64,000 nucleotides of DNA from Petaurus breviceps papuanus. Its lineage: Eukaryota; Chordata; Mammalia; Diprotodontia; Petauridae. The stretch is from positions 16,599,031 through 16,663,030 of the forward strand of contig JAMXIF010000042.1 of assembly GCA_028583685.1 (NCBI GenBank). The letters run 5' to 3'. Under the pieces are notes generated by a model. That model saw only the letters and a program-made list of their open reading frames with translations. It was not told the DNA's origin and ran no database searches. Within the stretch, counting starts at the first letter, position 1; the number at the start of each line of letters is the position of its first letter. The translations under genes and the position numbers were made by a program. This document shows positions 14,301 through 29,400 of the stretch, one piece after another.

Positions 14301-17300
14301 CTCATCTGGAAGTTCCCTATACCAATGAAAGCACAGATACAATCCCTATTCTTTGACATTCATAGCCATTTTAAAACACAAATGCACATACTGTATTATT
14401 AACTATACCTTTACTGTTAACTGGTTCATTAAGAGGGATTGAAGTTCAAGGCTAAAATTAAAAACAAAAAACAAAATTTTAGTAATTTTTCTATATTTAA
14501 AACCTCTTTTTCTTTTATATTTTTGAAACTCTTTTTCCTTTATATTTCTGAAACTCAAGGTACACCAACTCCGCAAAAGAATAGTATACATTTAATGTAC
14601 AAATTAAAAATTACCCAATTACCTTGCTTTCCCCCATAGTAGCAGCTGCATGAATTCATCTTGCACTGAAGTCGTCGTGTTCTTTTCCTAGTGGTCAAAT
14701 ATTACTGTGATAATTATTTTTATTTTACCAAGAAGTTTAATATTTAGAATCGTAAACATGTTTATTCAGAAGAACACAATTCCTACACCATCACTATGCT
14801 TTCCCTAAAAATTCATATTTAAATTGGTCGCTACAATATCAGTGACTAAGAGAGAACTAATTAGTCATTATAACATTTACTCCTCCAAGTTGTTTTCTTA
14901 TTTTATATGACTACCTGGTCTATCATCCTAATCCCTATACAATAATCCTCTCTGCTAACTTTCCTCAGATGACCACATCATCCTCACCATAAATAAGTCA
15001 ATCATTTTATATAATTAAGTCAAAATGGAAAGCATGAATGAAATTTTATAGGATAAACTATTCTCTTATTTTTAAAGTTACTTGAGAAGTTAGATCAAAC
15101 TGAAAAATTACTACTCTTAAGGTAATACTGCTTCAATTATGGGTTTTCTTAAACACCTAAGACATGAGTTAAAAATAAGTAAGGAATTTAATTCATCCTT
15201 AAACTTTTCAATTGGGGGCTTCAGTAATAATACCTGTACAAATTTGGTAAGACGAGAATCCATCTGCATCAGTATTTCTTCCCAGGCCTCACACATGCAT
15301 GTCAATGATAACCTTATATACTAATAATGAAAAAGGCAAAAAAAAAATTAAAGCAATGAAAAATATTTTAACCTAAGACACTAATTACAAATTTGTATTT
15401 TTTTTTGTTATTCAACTCGTAGTAATATGAAATTTATCTTCTAGTGAATTTAGCTTTGAGTCTCATAGGAAAAAGATAAAAACATATATAAGAGTAGCTG
15501 GCCAGTGTCAAAATATATTTCAAAGACTGTTCTATTGAAGATAAGGACAAATCTTCTACTGAAATAGCATTATTTAAAATTTTTTTACAAGCATGTTTCA
15601 GATTATACTGATAGCCAAAATGAATGTTTGGTCAAATCATGTAAGTTGATATGAATCAAGTTTTAAAATAGAACTCGAGATAGACACTGGCCTCTAAAAG
15701 TGCACTGTCATTTAGAAGTAGGTGAATGAGATGTTGTATAGTCTATAACACCCTAAAATTAAATTTTAAAAATTATCAAAGTAGTATTTGAACTGTCATC
15801 AAAAATGTTCAATTTTTTTTAGAAAGCATCAATAAATTTTCCATTCTTTAGACTGATACAAAGTGATCCTAACATAAATTATCATAGAGTTGAGGAATCT
15901 TAAGAAGTGAAAATTTATGCATTTGGTACATAAGGAACTGAAGAAATCAACAACTTAAGAGTTGCATAAAACAAGCTTTAAATAAATACCTGCAAAAGAG
16001 TTGAAATATGAGTAAACTTTCGGGCCATCCGAGTAACTTCAGGTAAGTAAGTAGACAACAGGCTAGTATCAAGCTGTAAAGTTCAACAGAAGAAATTGCA
16101 GTGAAACCAGATGCTTCCTTTTAAACTTAGTTTAAAGCTAAATCACTATCAAAAAATATGTCCAGGGAGACACAGAACTACAAGAAACACAGACCATTTA
16201 ATATACAAGTTAGTGGCCAGAATCCCCGACTTCAAATCTCACAGCATTTTCAGAAGTATCAACAGGTGACCGGTTTTCGCTAACTTTAAGGAATACACAC
16301 TCATGCACACATCATATGAAATCCCTTTCCAATTGTAAAATACAATGATTTTGTCACAATCTACAAAAGAATGTTTTAGAAATATTCCAAACAGTAAGTT
16401 GGTTTTAAAAACACACTACTTCAGTGCTGAGCAAAGGAATGCAAATCTTAGGGTTTTCTAATCTTATCTTCTGGGCAAGTAGGCAACCCCTCTGGATCAC
16501 AATTCTTATTCATAAAATTAAAATAATTGCAACAACTTATTTCAGAAGATTACTGGGAATAGTTATATAAAACGGATTACAAATTCACACAGATGATTCA
16601 TTAAAAAAATACACAGAGCAGTCATCAAAATACTCATCTCTGTCCAGGCACAGCACTATGTACCTCTCTAATGCACTCTCTATTTTTTTAATAGTAATAC
16701 CTTTCTAATTGTAAACTGCGTGAAAACAAAGAGTGTGCTTCATCTAGTGTTTCTATATTATCCAGTTAAAAGCACACTGTTCTACAAACTAGCTATTTAT
16801 TATGTCTGCTGAACTGAAGTAGTGAAGGAAGGTATTAGGCAGATGTGCCACTCACTGGATCTTTTTAAGTGTTTTCTCTTTGTGGGTAGTTTGGGAATTT
16901 ATGTGGGCATTGATTAGGTGGGTCCATATTTGAGGCAGGAAAATTTCTAGCTAATGGTAGGATTACTGAAATATAAACAACTCAGCTTTGTCATAGCTCA
17001 GTTCTCCTATCCTATCAAATGAGATATTTGTAAAGCACTTAGCTCAGTGCCAGGCAAATACTAGACATTTAACTAATCTTGCTGCCTGCCTTTCCCTTTA
17101 ACCATACCTACAAAGCAAATAAACAATAATGTTTTTTTTGTTTTGTGTTTCTCTCAGTTTTAAAATTACTGAGTATTTCTATTACACAGTCACCACAGTA
17201 AAGATTCAAAATATAAGAGTATTTGGTATATGTAGAATTCATCATAATCAGACCAACAATGCTACTGTTTCTATGGGGCATACTCTAGGACACAGAACCA

Positions 17301-20300
17301 ATTCTAATATATGGTTTCTCTGTTGAAATGACAATTTCTACAATGGTATTTTACCTACAAAAGATGTGGAAATTCAAAAAGAGTGCTAATTTTTCTTTAA
17401 AGAAAGAAAATAGAAGTATGGAATAGTAGATATGTGCCAGTTTTATCATCAGGGAAGAAGGTTTGGATTCAGATTCTGTCTCATGCAGACTGTGTGCAGA
17501 CAAATTGTTTTCACTGTGACTATGGATATCATTTTTCTATGAGCCTCAAGTTCCTCATCTGTAAAATGGAGATGATAATACCACCTTTGGTGCCTATCTC
17601 AGAGTCATGTAAAATTCAAATATGATAATATATGCAAAGTCCTTTGCAAGTCTTAAAGAGCTCTATAATTTTCAGCTATTAATATTATTGTGCTGTAGAT
17701 CATCAAAATGGTCCTCAGTCATTGGAATCAACAGGTATGAATAGCATGTCTAAAAGAAAAAGACTGCATTTCATATTGCTCTGAAATTCAGTTTTACTCA
17801 CCTGAAAATATGAAATTTCTGATATAATACTGGTAGAATCTGCTGTCTCTGTAATAACTGATAATGATTTCAAGTCACTAGATAAGCATAAGCCGAGACA
17901 TGAACCAGAAACCTGAAAAAGTAAGATTCCAGTCATAAATTTTATTTGTTCATTTTACTCAAATAACATTTTTAATATTAATGCATTATTTTATCTTTGT
18001 GTATAATGTATGAGGCAAAAACCTATCTATGTAAAACCTAGAAAATGGAACAACTCAGGCAACCTAAATCTCCACTGTTCAGGTTCTTGCCTTCTCTTTG
18101 TTGTGTATCTGGGGGGTGTCAAACCTACCTGCATATTTATGCTCAATTCAGGGAAATGATCTGTATTTCTCTGTATCTTCTCTCTATTTCTCCCCTCCCC
18201 TTTGGTTACCCAAATTAAAGTCAGTTTCCACAACTGAAATCAGCAGAAAATCAGTACCTCTACCTTCACCAATTCTTCCCTCTCTCCTCAGGAGGTACAA
18301 GAGGAGACCTGAACTTAGGGAGGCAAGTTCAGCAATTAACTCTGGCGGTAGGGAGCAAAAGAAAACTAGTTTTGATTAATTTAGCTTAGATGTATTTTAA
18401 CCACAAATTCTATCTTTATTCTCCATAGACAGGCCCAAAAAAAAGCTGAGTTCGTAAAGGATAAAGCAACTTGGAGCACATCAATCTTTTTTTAAAAAGA
18501 TTCCCTTTAATTCCATTAGCAACTAATGATGCTCCTGCTCTTTATGGGTACCATATCTCTTACTTTTATACTTTGTATGAATTATAAGTGAAATCCCTAA
18601 CTTCCAAATTTAATTCATAAGATTATAAGAAAATATCATTCCTTTCAGGAAAAAAAACCCCACACAATTAGTATCTAAGGAATAGTCATTTCAATCACTG
18701 GAAATGAGAAAAGTTCGTGTTTGAATCTCCTCTCATAAACCAATTAGCTGCTACATTAAAAAAGAAATCGTAGGGAAAATATACAAGGAAAACTTACCCC
18801 TGTAACAGTAGCAATTTTGTACATTCCATAAGCATAGATCTCAATGAACCCAGAGTTTCCTCCAAGGACAAGAGCATTAAGCCTAATTAAAGGAAAGGCA
18901 ACAAGCTGAGGACCAATCAACAATAGAAATAATCAAGCTCTAAAACTCAGCTCTGAATGACTACTCCTATATAATCTACATATTAAGGCTCTCCTGCAGC
19001 AGAAATTGATAAACCAAAACAAGTCTACTTATTTGTTGGTCAAATTCAGCTAAACATTCCTAGTCCTTTCAAAAGTAGTACAAAAATTCAACTGTGCAAA
19101 TTAGCAAGGCCTGCTGCCTGGAAGAGATCAGGCTGTAGAAAATTATAATTAAAACCCCAACACCATGCTTTTTCCTATTTGTGGCTAGTGTCACAGTTCT
19201 ACTACAATGATACTGACATTTAGATTTTAAGATTTACAAAGCACTTTGCATACAGCCCCTTGGATTCTCACAACGAGCCTGCAAGGTAGTTACCACAACT
19301 ATTATTATCTCCGCTTTTTACTAATAAGTAAATAGAGGTTTAGAAAGGCTAACTGATTTGTCCATACCATGTACCTAGCTCTTTCCTCCAGGTACCATAT
19401 GCTGCCTCCACCTCAACAGTAAGTATATTTGATGGGGCCTGAAGATTTTAAAAATGCAGTGCAAATGACAGTTCTAAAATTCAAAAATTCAAATTAAAAT
19501 TCTTTACTCCATTAAAATTTTTTTCTCTTGAAGAAAATAAGAAAAGGGATGTTACAAACTTTTAAAACTATTTTTAAAATTGACAAAATGAAAGGACATA
19601 GAATAAAATCAAGTTAAATGATAGATATTAAAAGAATGCTTAATGTGAGTAAATCAACTGTACAAACACATAAGATCTGTCCATTTAAAACTTCCTTCTC
19701 AAGGGGCAGAGTCAAGATGGCGGAGTAGAAGCAGGACCTCCCACTGCTCCAGCTTCCACCTTCCCTAATACATGTAAAAGGGGGACTCTGAACAAACTTT
19801 GGAGCTGCAGAACCCACAAAATGACACAGAGAAGCTAATCTCCCCCTGAGAACAGCCCAGCAGGCCAGCAGGAATCAGCCAGCACAGTGCTCTGGGAGCC
19901 AAGCCCAGCCACACAGCAAGGCTTTAGGCCCAGGGCGGGCTTGACCAGCCGCCAGCAGGAAGGACTCCAGATCAGCAGCAGCTGTGGCCATTTCCAGATT
20001 TATCAACACATAGATGCAAAGAACAAAGTGAGAGGTCAGTGCAGTCTGGACTTTGGGACCCAGTAAGTAGGAGTGTGTGGCTTTGGTCCCCGGGGCTGAG
20101 ACACTGGCACAGCCAGCCAGTGCCACATGGCAGCTTCAGCTCCTGGCCTGCAGAGTGTAGGGGGACCAAGCACCAGTCTGAGAGGTAATCGCTCTTGCTT
20201 TAACCTGCTTGGATCTGGACTGCAGTCAAGGGTGGAGGTCCTGGGGTGTGTGTCCAGCTTGCCAGAGCATGTGGAGACCTCAGAGAGGGCACCCATCTAA

Positions 20301-22173
20301 TACCTCTGGCAGCTGAGAAAACCCCAGCATTTCGGACGAAAGCTCCCCTGTCTGGTGGCAGAGTCCTACTGTGGCAAAAAGTCCAGGGGTCAAGTGACTG
20401 AGGGGTGACATGACCAGGAAAAGGAAACAAAGCAGACAGAAAATTCCAACATTAGAATCCTATTTTGGGGACAAAAAGGAACAAAGCATGGACCAGGAGG
20501 AAGTCAGAACTCCTGCACCAAAGACTTCAAAGGAAAATACGAGCTGGTTACAGGCCACAGAGGACCTTAAGAAACAGATAAGAGAAGTGGAAGAAAAATT
20601 GGGAAGAGAAATGAGAATAATGCAAGAAAATTACAAAATGAGAGTCAATAGCCTGACTGAGGAAAATAATAGCTTAAAAAATAGACTAACTCAAATGGCA
20701 AAAGAGGCTCAAAAAGGCAATGAGGAGAAGAATGCCTTTAAAAGCTGAATTTACCAGATGGAAAAAGAATCTCAAAAGCTCAATGAGGAGAATCATTGCT
20801 TCAGAATTAGATTGGAGAAAATGGAAACTAATGACTTTATGAGAAATCAAGATGCTGTTAAACAGATCCAAACAAATGAAAGAATAGGAGGCAATGTGAA
20901 ATATCTCATGGGAAAAACCACTGACCTGGAAAATAGATCCAGGAGAGATCATTGAAAAATTTTTGGACTACATGAAAGCCATGATCAAAGTAAGAACCTA
21001 GAAATCATCCTCCAGGAAGTTCTCAAAGAAAACTGCCCTGATGTTTTAGAACCAGAGGGCAAAACAGAGGTTGAAAGAATCCACCGATCACCTCCTGAAA
21101 AAGATCCCAAAAAGAAAACTCCTAGGAATATTATAGCCAGGTTCCGGAATTCCCAGATTAAGGAGAGATTACAAGCAGCCAGGAAGAAACAATTTGAACA
21201 TTGTGGAAACACAATCAGGATAACCCAGGATCTGGCAGCTTCTACACTGAGGGATCAAAGGGCTTGGAATATGATATTCCGGAGGTCAAAGGAGCTGGGA
21301 TTAAAACCAAGAGTCACCTACCCAGCAAAAGTGAGTATCATGTTTCAGGGGAAAATATGGTCATTCAGTGGAATAGAGGACTTTCAAGCATTCTTGCTGA
21401 AAAAACCAGAGTCGAATAGAAAATTTGACACTCAGATACAAGAAGCAAGAGAAGCATGAGAAGGTAAACAGGGAAAAGAAATCATAAGGAACTTATCAAA
21501 GTTGAACTATTAACATTCCTACATAGAAAAACAATAATTGTAACTTATGAAACTTTTCTCAGTAGTTGAAGGGAATAGAAATATATATATNNNNNNNNNN
21601 NNNNNNNNNNNNNNNNNNNNNNNNNNNNNNNNNNNNNNNNNNNNNNNNNNNNNNNNNNNNNNNNNNNNNNNNNNNNNNNNNNNNNNNNNNGAGATGGGGA
21701 GAGACAGAATGGGGTAAACTATCTCATATAGAAGAGGCAAGGGAAAATGGTCACAATGGAGGGGAAGAATAGGAAGGCAAAAGGGAATGGGTCAACCTTA
21801 TTCTCATTGAATTTGACTTGAGGAGGGAATGAAATACACAACAAATAGGGTATCTCACCCTCCAGGAGAGTAGCGGGGGAAGGGGATGAGAGGGGGCATG
21901 AAATGATGGAAGGGAGGGCAGGCTGAGGGGGAGGGAAGTTGGAAGCATTCACTTTTGAAAAGGGACAGGATCAAAGTAGAGAATAGAACAAGTGGAAAGT
22001 GGGATAGGAGGGAGGGAAATATAGTCAGTCTTTTACAATATATCTACTCTGTTATTGTTTTGCATTAGCCACGCATGTACAACCTATACTGAACTGCTTA
22101 TCTTCCCAGTAAGGGTGGGTGACAAGGTAGGAAGGGAATGAATCTGGAATTGAAAGTTTTGAAATCAAATATT

Positions 22174-22224
<51 letters not shown>

Positions 22225-25200
22225 TATTATTAATACTATTTTACATGTAATTGGGAAATAAGATATACAGGCACTGGGGCATAGAGATCCACTAGAAAAG
22301 TCAAAAGGGGTATGGGAGAAAATATGGGAGAGAGCAGATTGGAGGAGGGGCTATCCTGTGGGACTGCTATTTTGGGGCAGTGGGTAGGGGAAAAACAGGG
22401 AGAAAATTTGTAACTCAAAATCTGGTGGAAACGAATGATGTAAATCAGAAGTTAATAAAGCATTTGGGAAAAAAAAACTTCCTTCTCAAATTAAGTGATT
22501 TTACATATAAGAAACCTATACTTGCCACCATAGGTATTTCCAAAAAAATTTACCTGACATCACCCAAGAGCTTCATAATTTCATCTGATTTTTCTTCACT
22601 AAAATATGAAAAAAATTGTTACAATTCAATTTTTATACTAAATAATAATTCTATTACTTGAAAAAATATCAAAAAATCTCTTACCTAAAAATTTTTGCAG
22701 TAGTGCTATAGCTAAATGAGAATATAAATTTAGAAAATACTTTAAAGAAAAAAAAACAAACAAGATATTTTCATAGCATAATTAATAATGAATTTCAAAT
22801 TAATAAGAAAATTACAGCTAGTTACAAAGCTATGCAACTTTGATTCTTACTTTTTCGGCAAGGCAGGTAGTTTAGGCAGGAGGAGATTTGATTCATCCTC
22901 AGCATTGTAAAAGGATGTTAAAACACTACAGGAAACAGGAAAAAAAAGAACATTCTTAAACACTAACAATGTGATTTTAATTTTTTAACAATTTAAAAAT
23001 ACTTTAATCTTTCAAAAAAAGAGAAATAGACAAAGTTAATAGCAGTCATGACTTGAACTTAAAAATCTTGGCATCATATTCAGTATAAATTAATAATAAA
23101 ATATTCTTATCTTTTCTCCATTGAGAATCATGTAATGTCTTCAGTATTCAGTTCAAAATAAATACTACACAGTAAAAATGAACTATTACCCAACTTCTAA
23201 ACATCTATAGCTACTATTTATGTTATGAAAAAAAATCACTAAAATTGATTTGGGCAAAATCAACATAACACAAAAATTTAGGTAAAATAAGTAAGGTTAA
23301 GCAACAATTTTTATAACAACTCTCCAGCATTTCCATGAGATGGGATGCTTTTATATAACAAAAAATATATTAAGAATTTTTCTTATTCCAAACAGCTTTT
23401 GTTTTGCAGGGGACAAATGTATACATTTTATAAATTAAAAAGTAAAAGTAAATGATTTATCTAAGGTCACAAAATTGCTATGGATGTGAAATTTTAATTC
23501 AGGAATTCTAAACGCTCATCCAAGAGTTCACATCATAGCTCTAAGTAGCAAGGTTTGTTTTAAAGAACATTGCTATAATTATGCTGGTTTAGCAGTCAGT
23601 TCTGTGGTTTACACACTAACTTCCAAGCTAATGACTTGACAAGGAGTTCCGCATTTAATATTAGAGTAATCCTGAAAGGCTCTGAATCTTCAGCATAATA
23701 TGCATAAATTGGTATATATCACTACTGAAGTAATGGTTTTTTTTTAATTTCTAAAAATCAATGAATTACACTAAACTCCTAAATATTTAGAAATAATAAT
23801 TTACAAGAATTACTTGTCAGGAATAGCTTGTACTCCATTTTTAAAAGTAATTTTAATTTCTTTCATGATTTAGAGATGATCAGACTTTATGCACATGTAT
23901 ATATTTGCATATATATGTGTGTGTACCTATACATATACACACAAATATACACATATATGCATACACACAGTTCTTAAGACATTGTTGCTTAAAAAAAGTA
24001 TTTCGTAGAGTATTATGAAAAAGTAACCTATTTTGTTAAAGATGGAGAGACCCCAAAGGTACTCTTAAACTACATTTAAAGTTACCTTTGACATGTACTT
24101 TGAATTTATATTAATGCAGATTTTAGAATTTCTTGACCTACCTGCTTTCTTCAGTTACTTCCATCCAATGCATGTAAGTAATAGGTGTATCCACAGAAAA
24201 AGAGTGCAAGCTTTCAGGCTTTTCAACATCACATAAAATAACTTTCTTGGTGTCAGCAAGACCAAAGGCCAAAACTACAAGAAAAAGGCAATCAAATATT
24301 AGTGATTCACATAGAAAAATGCAACCATATCGAAAAACATCTTAGTAAAGTGAATTCGGGCTCAAAAATCCTGAATAGTTAATGTTTTGTTTTTTTAATT
24401 GCCTTTTGGAGGGCAATTGGGGTTAAGTAACTTGCCCAAGGTTACATGGCTAGTTTTTTTGTGTGGGTGTTAAGTGTCTGAGGTCAGAACCAAACTTGGG
24501 TCCTCCTGACTCCGGGGCTGGCACTTTACTCACTGTGCCACCTAGCCGCCCCTTAGTTAATGTTTTTAATTTGCTACTGTTTAATCCTGTAATCTTCATT
24601 ATAGCTATTGTTAGAGTTAACAATTCTACCTTATAATACTAATGCAATGTTAAACTCTTGAAAAATTTTTAAAGGAAAAAAAGTCCATAAATGATTTTTA
24701 TAGGTTTAAAAGTCGACCTCTTCATTTTCATATATAGTGTTAACATAACATTTGTATTTATATATACTTACATATCTACAACTTTCACTTGAGATCCAAC
24801 ACTTTTCATATACAGTATTAAACATCTGACATAGTAGAAGTTCCTAGATTAGAAACTATGTGTGTCATCTGGCACAAAGCATTTAACAGATAAACAACAA
24901 TAATATATTACTGCATGACTGCTCTTTATCACCAAGATATAGTGGAATCTATAAACAAGTCTAGAAGAAATAATTTGATCTGTCTAGTTTTTAATACATT
25001 TTCTACCCTTTATGTTTCTTTACCAAATGAGAACATGGGAATCAGAAGTACATTCCTCTTTGACAATTAAATTTTACAGCATACAGTCTCTGAATAGGTC
25101 ACTAAAAAAGTATTTTTAATAAGTCCAATTATTTCACTGAATTTCAAATATCGACTCAGATAATATCATCCAGTATTTACTAATGTACAAATCTGTACAA

Positions 25201-26386
25201 GGTTCTTGTAAATCTTGCCTCTCCTTCCTAAAAACAAACTACTTGAAATAACTCTCAAATAGCCTTTATTTGACATAGTTATATTTAACTTTTTAGTGAT
25301 AACCTATTGCTCATTATTTAACCAACTCTTAACTGTGTGATCTTTCATAAGTCTTTGTTTCCCTAGCACTTAGTACAATGCCTTGTACACAGTAAGTGTT
25401 TGATACTCATTTACTGATTAATAAAACTTTTTGATTTAACAGTACATGTTAATTTCTCTATGGTTCTTTCACAAGACAAGCACCACTGTACAAATAAAAT
25501 GCAGTTGAAGAAAATCTGTCAAATTACGTGTGTAAAGGGACAAGGGAGAACCCTAACCACTAACATATTAAATGATATTAATGATGGTTAATTTTTATCA
25601 ACTATAAAAATTAGAGATATTCTTTGGTGTTTCAATGTATCTGATCTTATCAGTGTGGCTACTCTGCCATTTATCCATGGCTTCTCATTCTGTGCAATTC
25701 TCATTAATATCTTACAGGAATACTCCAGAGGATCTAGCCAACATACTACTAGACCTCTTAATGTTTTGTGAATTTTATAAAAACCTTCAGACAATTTTAT
25801 TATTACTATACAATAAACAAAACTTCTCTGGTCACAAATGTCCTTGATGACATTATTTACGGAACTTCTCCCATGTAAATCATTGATGGTAATAAATAGA
25901 CCACAGTAAATTTGTGCCCATGTTTTATTTTTCCATTTTGCTCTTTTGGTTGCCCTTAACTTTAATTCTTACAAGACTACTGTATTCTAGGATTTGTAGT
26001 CACATAACATCACTAGAGAAAACTAGAAGATTTGCTTTGGTAACATGGAGCAGACTATAATTATTAGAAGCCCTACTACACAAATGCTATTCAATTCACT
26101 TTCATCCTATTCAATTATGGGCACAATTCAGAGTCTCATCTGAATTGCTTAAGATAAAGGTGCCAAGGGACTAAACCAAGGGGATGCTGCATGTCATAAT
26201 TTTCCAGATTATTCTTCATTTGCTTTTTTTCCAATATGATTTTTTAGGCTAATTTCATTTGAGTAGTTGTGGATCTCACTGATGAAGTCCTGTAGACTAT
26301 TTAGGGCTCAAAATAATCAGCATAAAATCCATTTGGATTTTAAATCTCTGTCTCTCAGTCTCTCTCTCTCTCTCTGTCTCTCTCTC

Positions 26387-26440
<54 letters not shown>

Positions 26441-29400
26441 ATTTCATGCCTTCCTAAATATAGTTTTAAAAATTGTTGAACAAATTATCGCTATGGTTTC
26501 AACTATCAAAGAAAATTTAAGTAACTTTATCATCTTAATAAGTACATAAGAGGGAGCTGATGGGAAGAGGCTTTGAGGCTGTATTTTGCCCTTACACATT
26601 CATTCATTCATTCATAATAATCAACAAATATTTTTAGGTGTCTATTATGTGTCAGGTACCATAAGTCAGGCACTGGGGAAACAAGTACAAAAAAATCTAA
26701 TCTTGGGGCGGCTAGGTGGCGCAGTGAGTAAGAGGCTGGCCCTGGAGTCAGGAGGACCCAGGATCGGTTCCAACCTCAGATACTTAACACCCACACAAAA
26801 AAAGAACTGGCCGTGTAAACTTGGGCAAGTTACTTAACCCCAACTGCTTTAAAAAAAAACAAACCTAATCTTTACACATAAGGAGTTTACATTCTCACAG
26901 GGAAGAAAATAAGTAGTTGTATAAATACATACAGCATAAAGTACATAAATACAAACTAATTAAATGCAAGGTTGTTTGGGAGAAAGGACACTAGTAGTTG
27001 AAGGATAAGGAAAGGCTCCATGCAGAAGACATCTTGGTTGCATCTTCAAAGAAAAAAGGGACTCTCTGAAGCAGACGTAAGGAAAGAGTGCATCCCAGGC
27101 TTCTAAGGATGGCCACTGCAAAGGTACCAAGAAAGGAGATGACAGCAGCATGTGTGAGGAACAAAGAAAAGGCCAATCTGGTTGGACCTTGGAGTGTGGG
27201 AATGAGAATAATGTCCACTGAGACTGAAAAAATAAGTTGGGGACCAGGTTGTATAGGGCCTTAAAAGTAAACAGAAGAGTTTACACTTGATCCAAGAAGC
27301 AACAAGAAACTCCTGGAGTTGCTACAGAGTGCAGCAGAAAAAGTGCCAGACTCAGAGTCAGAAAAGACGTGTAAGTTTGAATCCTATTTTTGACATGTTC
27401 TACTTGTGTAACCCTGAACCTTTCTAAGCCTGTTTTACCATCTATAAAACAGGATAGCAATAACTGCAGAACTTACCTCACTGAGCTGTGTTCACCAAGT
27501 GACATAATGTTTCTATTAAGGACTTTACATACCTTATAGCTCTATAAAGATTCCAGCTGTCACTATTCTACATTCAACACTGTACCATTCTCATATTTTA
27601 TGGACATGAAAAAGTATAGGCAGATAATTACTGATGTCTTCTCAATTACATTTCTTGTTAAAATACTATCAGATCTTTTATCATTCTTTCAGAAATCTCT
27701 CCTCTTGATTTCTGGAGCAGTGACCCAAGTGCTTTTTGTGAGAACTGGGCCAGTTCCACCACAGACTCCTACTGCACAGACTTACTTCAACAGGCACAAT
27801 TTGCTCTTCCCAACTTCATTTTCTTGAGACCTCTTACCACTACTCCATGTAGCCTATTGGACAGTGGTGGGGAAGAGGAAAGTATTCAAAGGTGAAGTTT
27901 CCACTGTCAGATCAATTATAAGAACAGATTTCTACAGATACACAGTCACTTTTCATGTATTTGAGGTCTCCCACTTTCATCTATGAATACTCTCATAATT
28001 TGGCCTAATTGATCATTAGCTTTTTCAGCAAGTTTTTTCTCTTCCACTGCCTTTCATTATTTTGTGACCCAATACTGCTTGTAATCTTCTTTCATTCTTC
28101 CATAGTTTTCAGTAAATGAGGTTATATTCCAAACCGCAGATGCCCTTGTCTGCCATCTCTTGGTAAGCAATGAGATCAAATGTTTGTTGATTTCTATGCT
28201 TTTTTTGCTTCTCCAATGTGGCCAATTATTTTTTAAGTCAAACTTATCTAAGAAATGGTGGCAAGAAGACAATACTTCTGTCCATTTCCCATTTTTCAAA
28301 GCCAATGGCTTATTTAAAGAGATCATGTTGGAGCTGCTGCAATTATATACATTTTCTCCTACACATCTTCAATCTTTGTCCGAATTTGGTATTTGGTCCT
28401 TTATACTAAGCAATCCAAGACCTGACTATACATAGTAGCTAACTCAGAAATGAGTACCGCATCAGAAACTGAGTATTAAAATACAGTTAATTTCTCTTTT
28501 GTTTTGCTTAGTACTTAACCTTCCCAGTGCCTTCCAAATCTGCTTAAAGAAAGTAATTAGGATTTGTAGGAAAGTCTACAAAGCCTTGGCCTTTTCTCAT
28601 CTCTTAATCACAAACATTATTTTACAGTTTTCAAAGGTCTGCCCTGTGCTCACTTTCCAACTAAAATCATCAAATATCAAAGTAAATGTTGACTTGGTTT
28701 GAAGGATGCTATCAAGTTCTTTACAGAATTAGCATGGACAAATACTTTATCACATAATGGTTATCCGTAAGCCAGTGATCTTCTCTGGGTTCTCCAATAG
28801 CTAAAACATGTCTTTAGGGACATATATGAAGTCTTTCCAGTTTGGCAGAAAACCAGCCAAGGCTCTAGTGATACGGCCTTCAAAAACCCAGGGCTACCTC
28901 CAAATCACAATGTGGATTTTTTGTGGAGGAAAGAAAAGGAAGGAAACAAGGTGAGCTGGCTGTACTTACAATGGTATAGACTTATGTGCCACATAACTAC
29001 TAAATGCCATAAAGTCTGAAGAATACATAACTACTAAATGCCATAACATCCAAAAGAGAATAGGCTAGGGAATATCAAACAAACAAGCTAAATATAAGAA
29101 ACTGTAAGGCCAAGTAGAAAAGGTAAAGAAAACATTTGTATATGTTCAATTGTATTTCATTTAAGCAATATCTTTGCAGAAAGGGATTAAAGTTCCATGA
29201 AACAGATTTTAGAAAGAATCAAATAAGTAATATTTAAGAACTCTAGTACATAGCATGAATATAAAATTCTTTCTTGGAACAAGGTTTTTGCCAAAACTCG
29301 CTTCTGTGAAAGAAAAAAAATTTCTATAATAGTATTATTACTTTTTCCATCTGGTCTCCAAGCCAAAGATGTCACTTCTTTTCCAGTATTTTCATTTGGT

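Larger units (their letters stand above)
19703..22473 (+). mobile_element. Half-L1 (HAL1-type) element: L1 5' UTR and ORF1, no ORF2 seen, with TSD
   Basis: The element starts GGGGCAGAGTCAAGATGGCG, has a 707-base 5' UTR, ORF1 (20,410-21,459), a purine-rich 3' region, and an end reading AATAAAGCATTTGGG plus an A-tail. A 16-base duplication AAAACTTCCTTCTCAA sits at 19,687-19,702 and 22,474-22,489. The cut site read on the bottom strand is TTTT/AAA, the L1 endonuclease preference. ORF2 should follow ORF1, but only about 130 non-coding bases precede a 100-N gap and 3' UTR-like sequence follows it. The gap length is unknown, so ORF2 could be hidden there. A (AT)n run at 22,177-22,222 lies in the 3' region. 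The element is antisense to ANAPC4 in its intron between exons 8 and 7. Confidence 0.8.

Noticed and set aside
26267-26479. Frame with Ser/Leu and Thr/His repeats
   Set aside because: It is the translation of the (TC)n(AC)n microsatellite.
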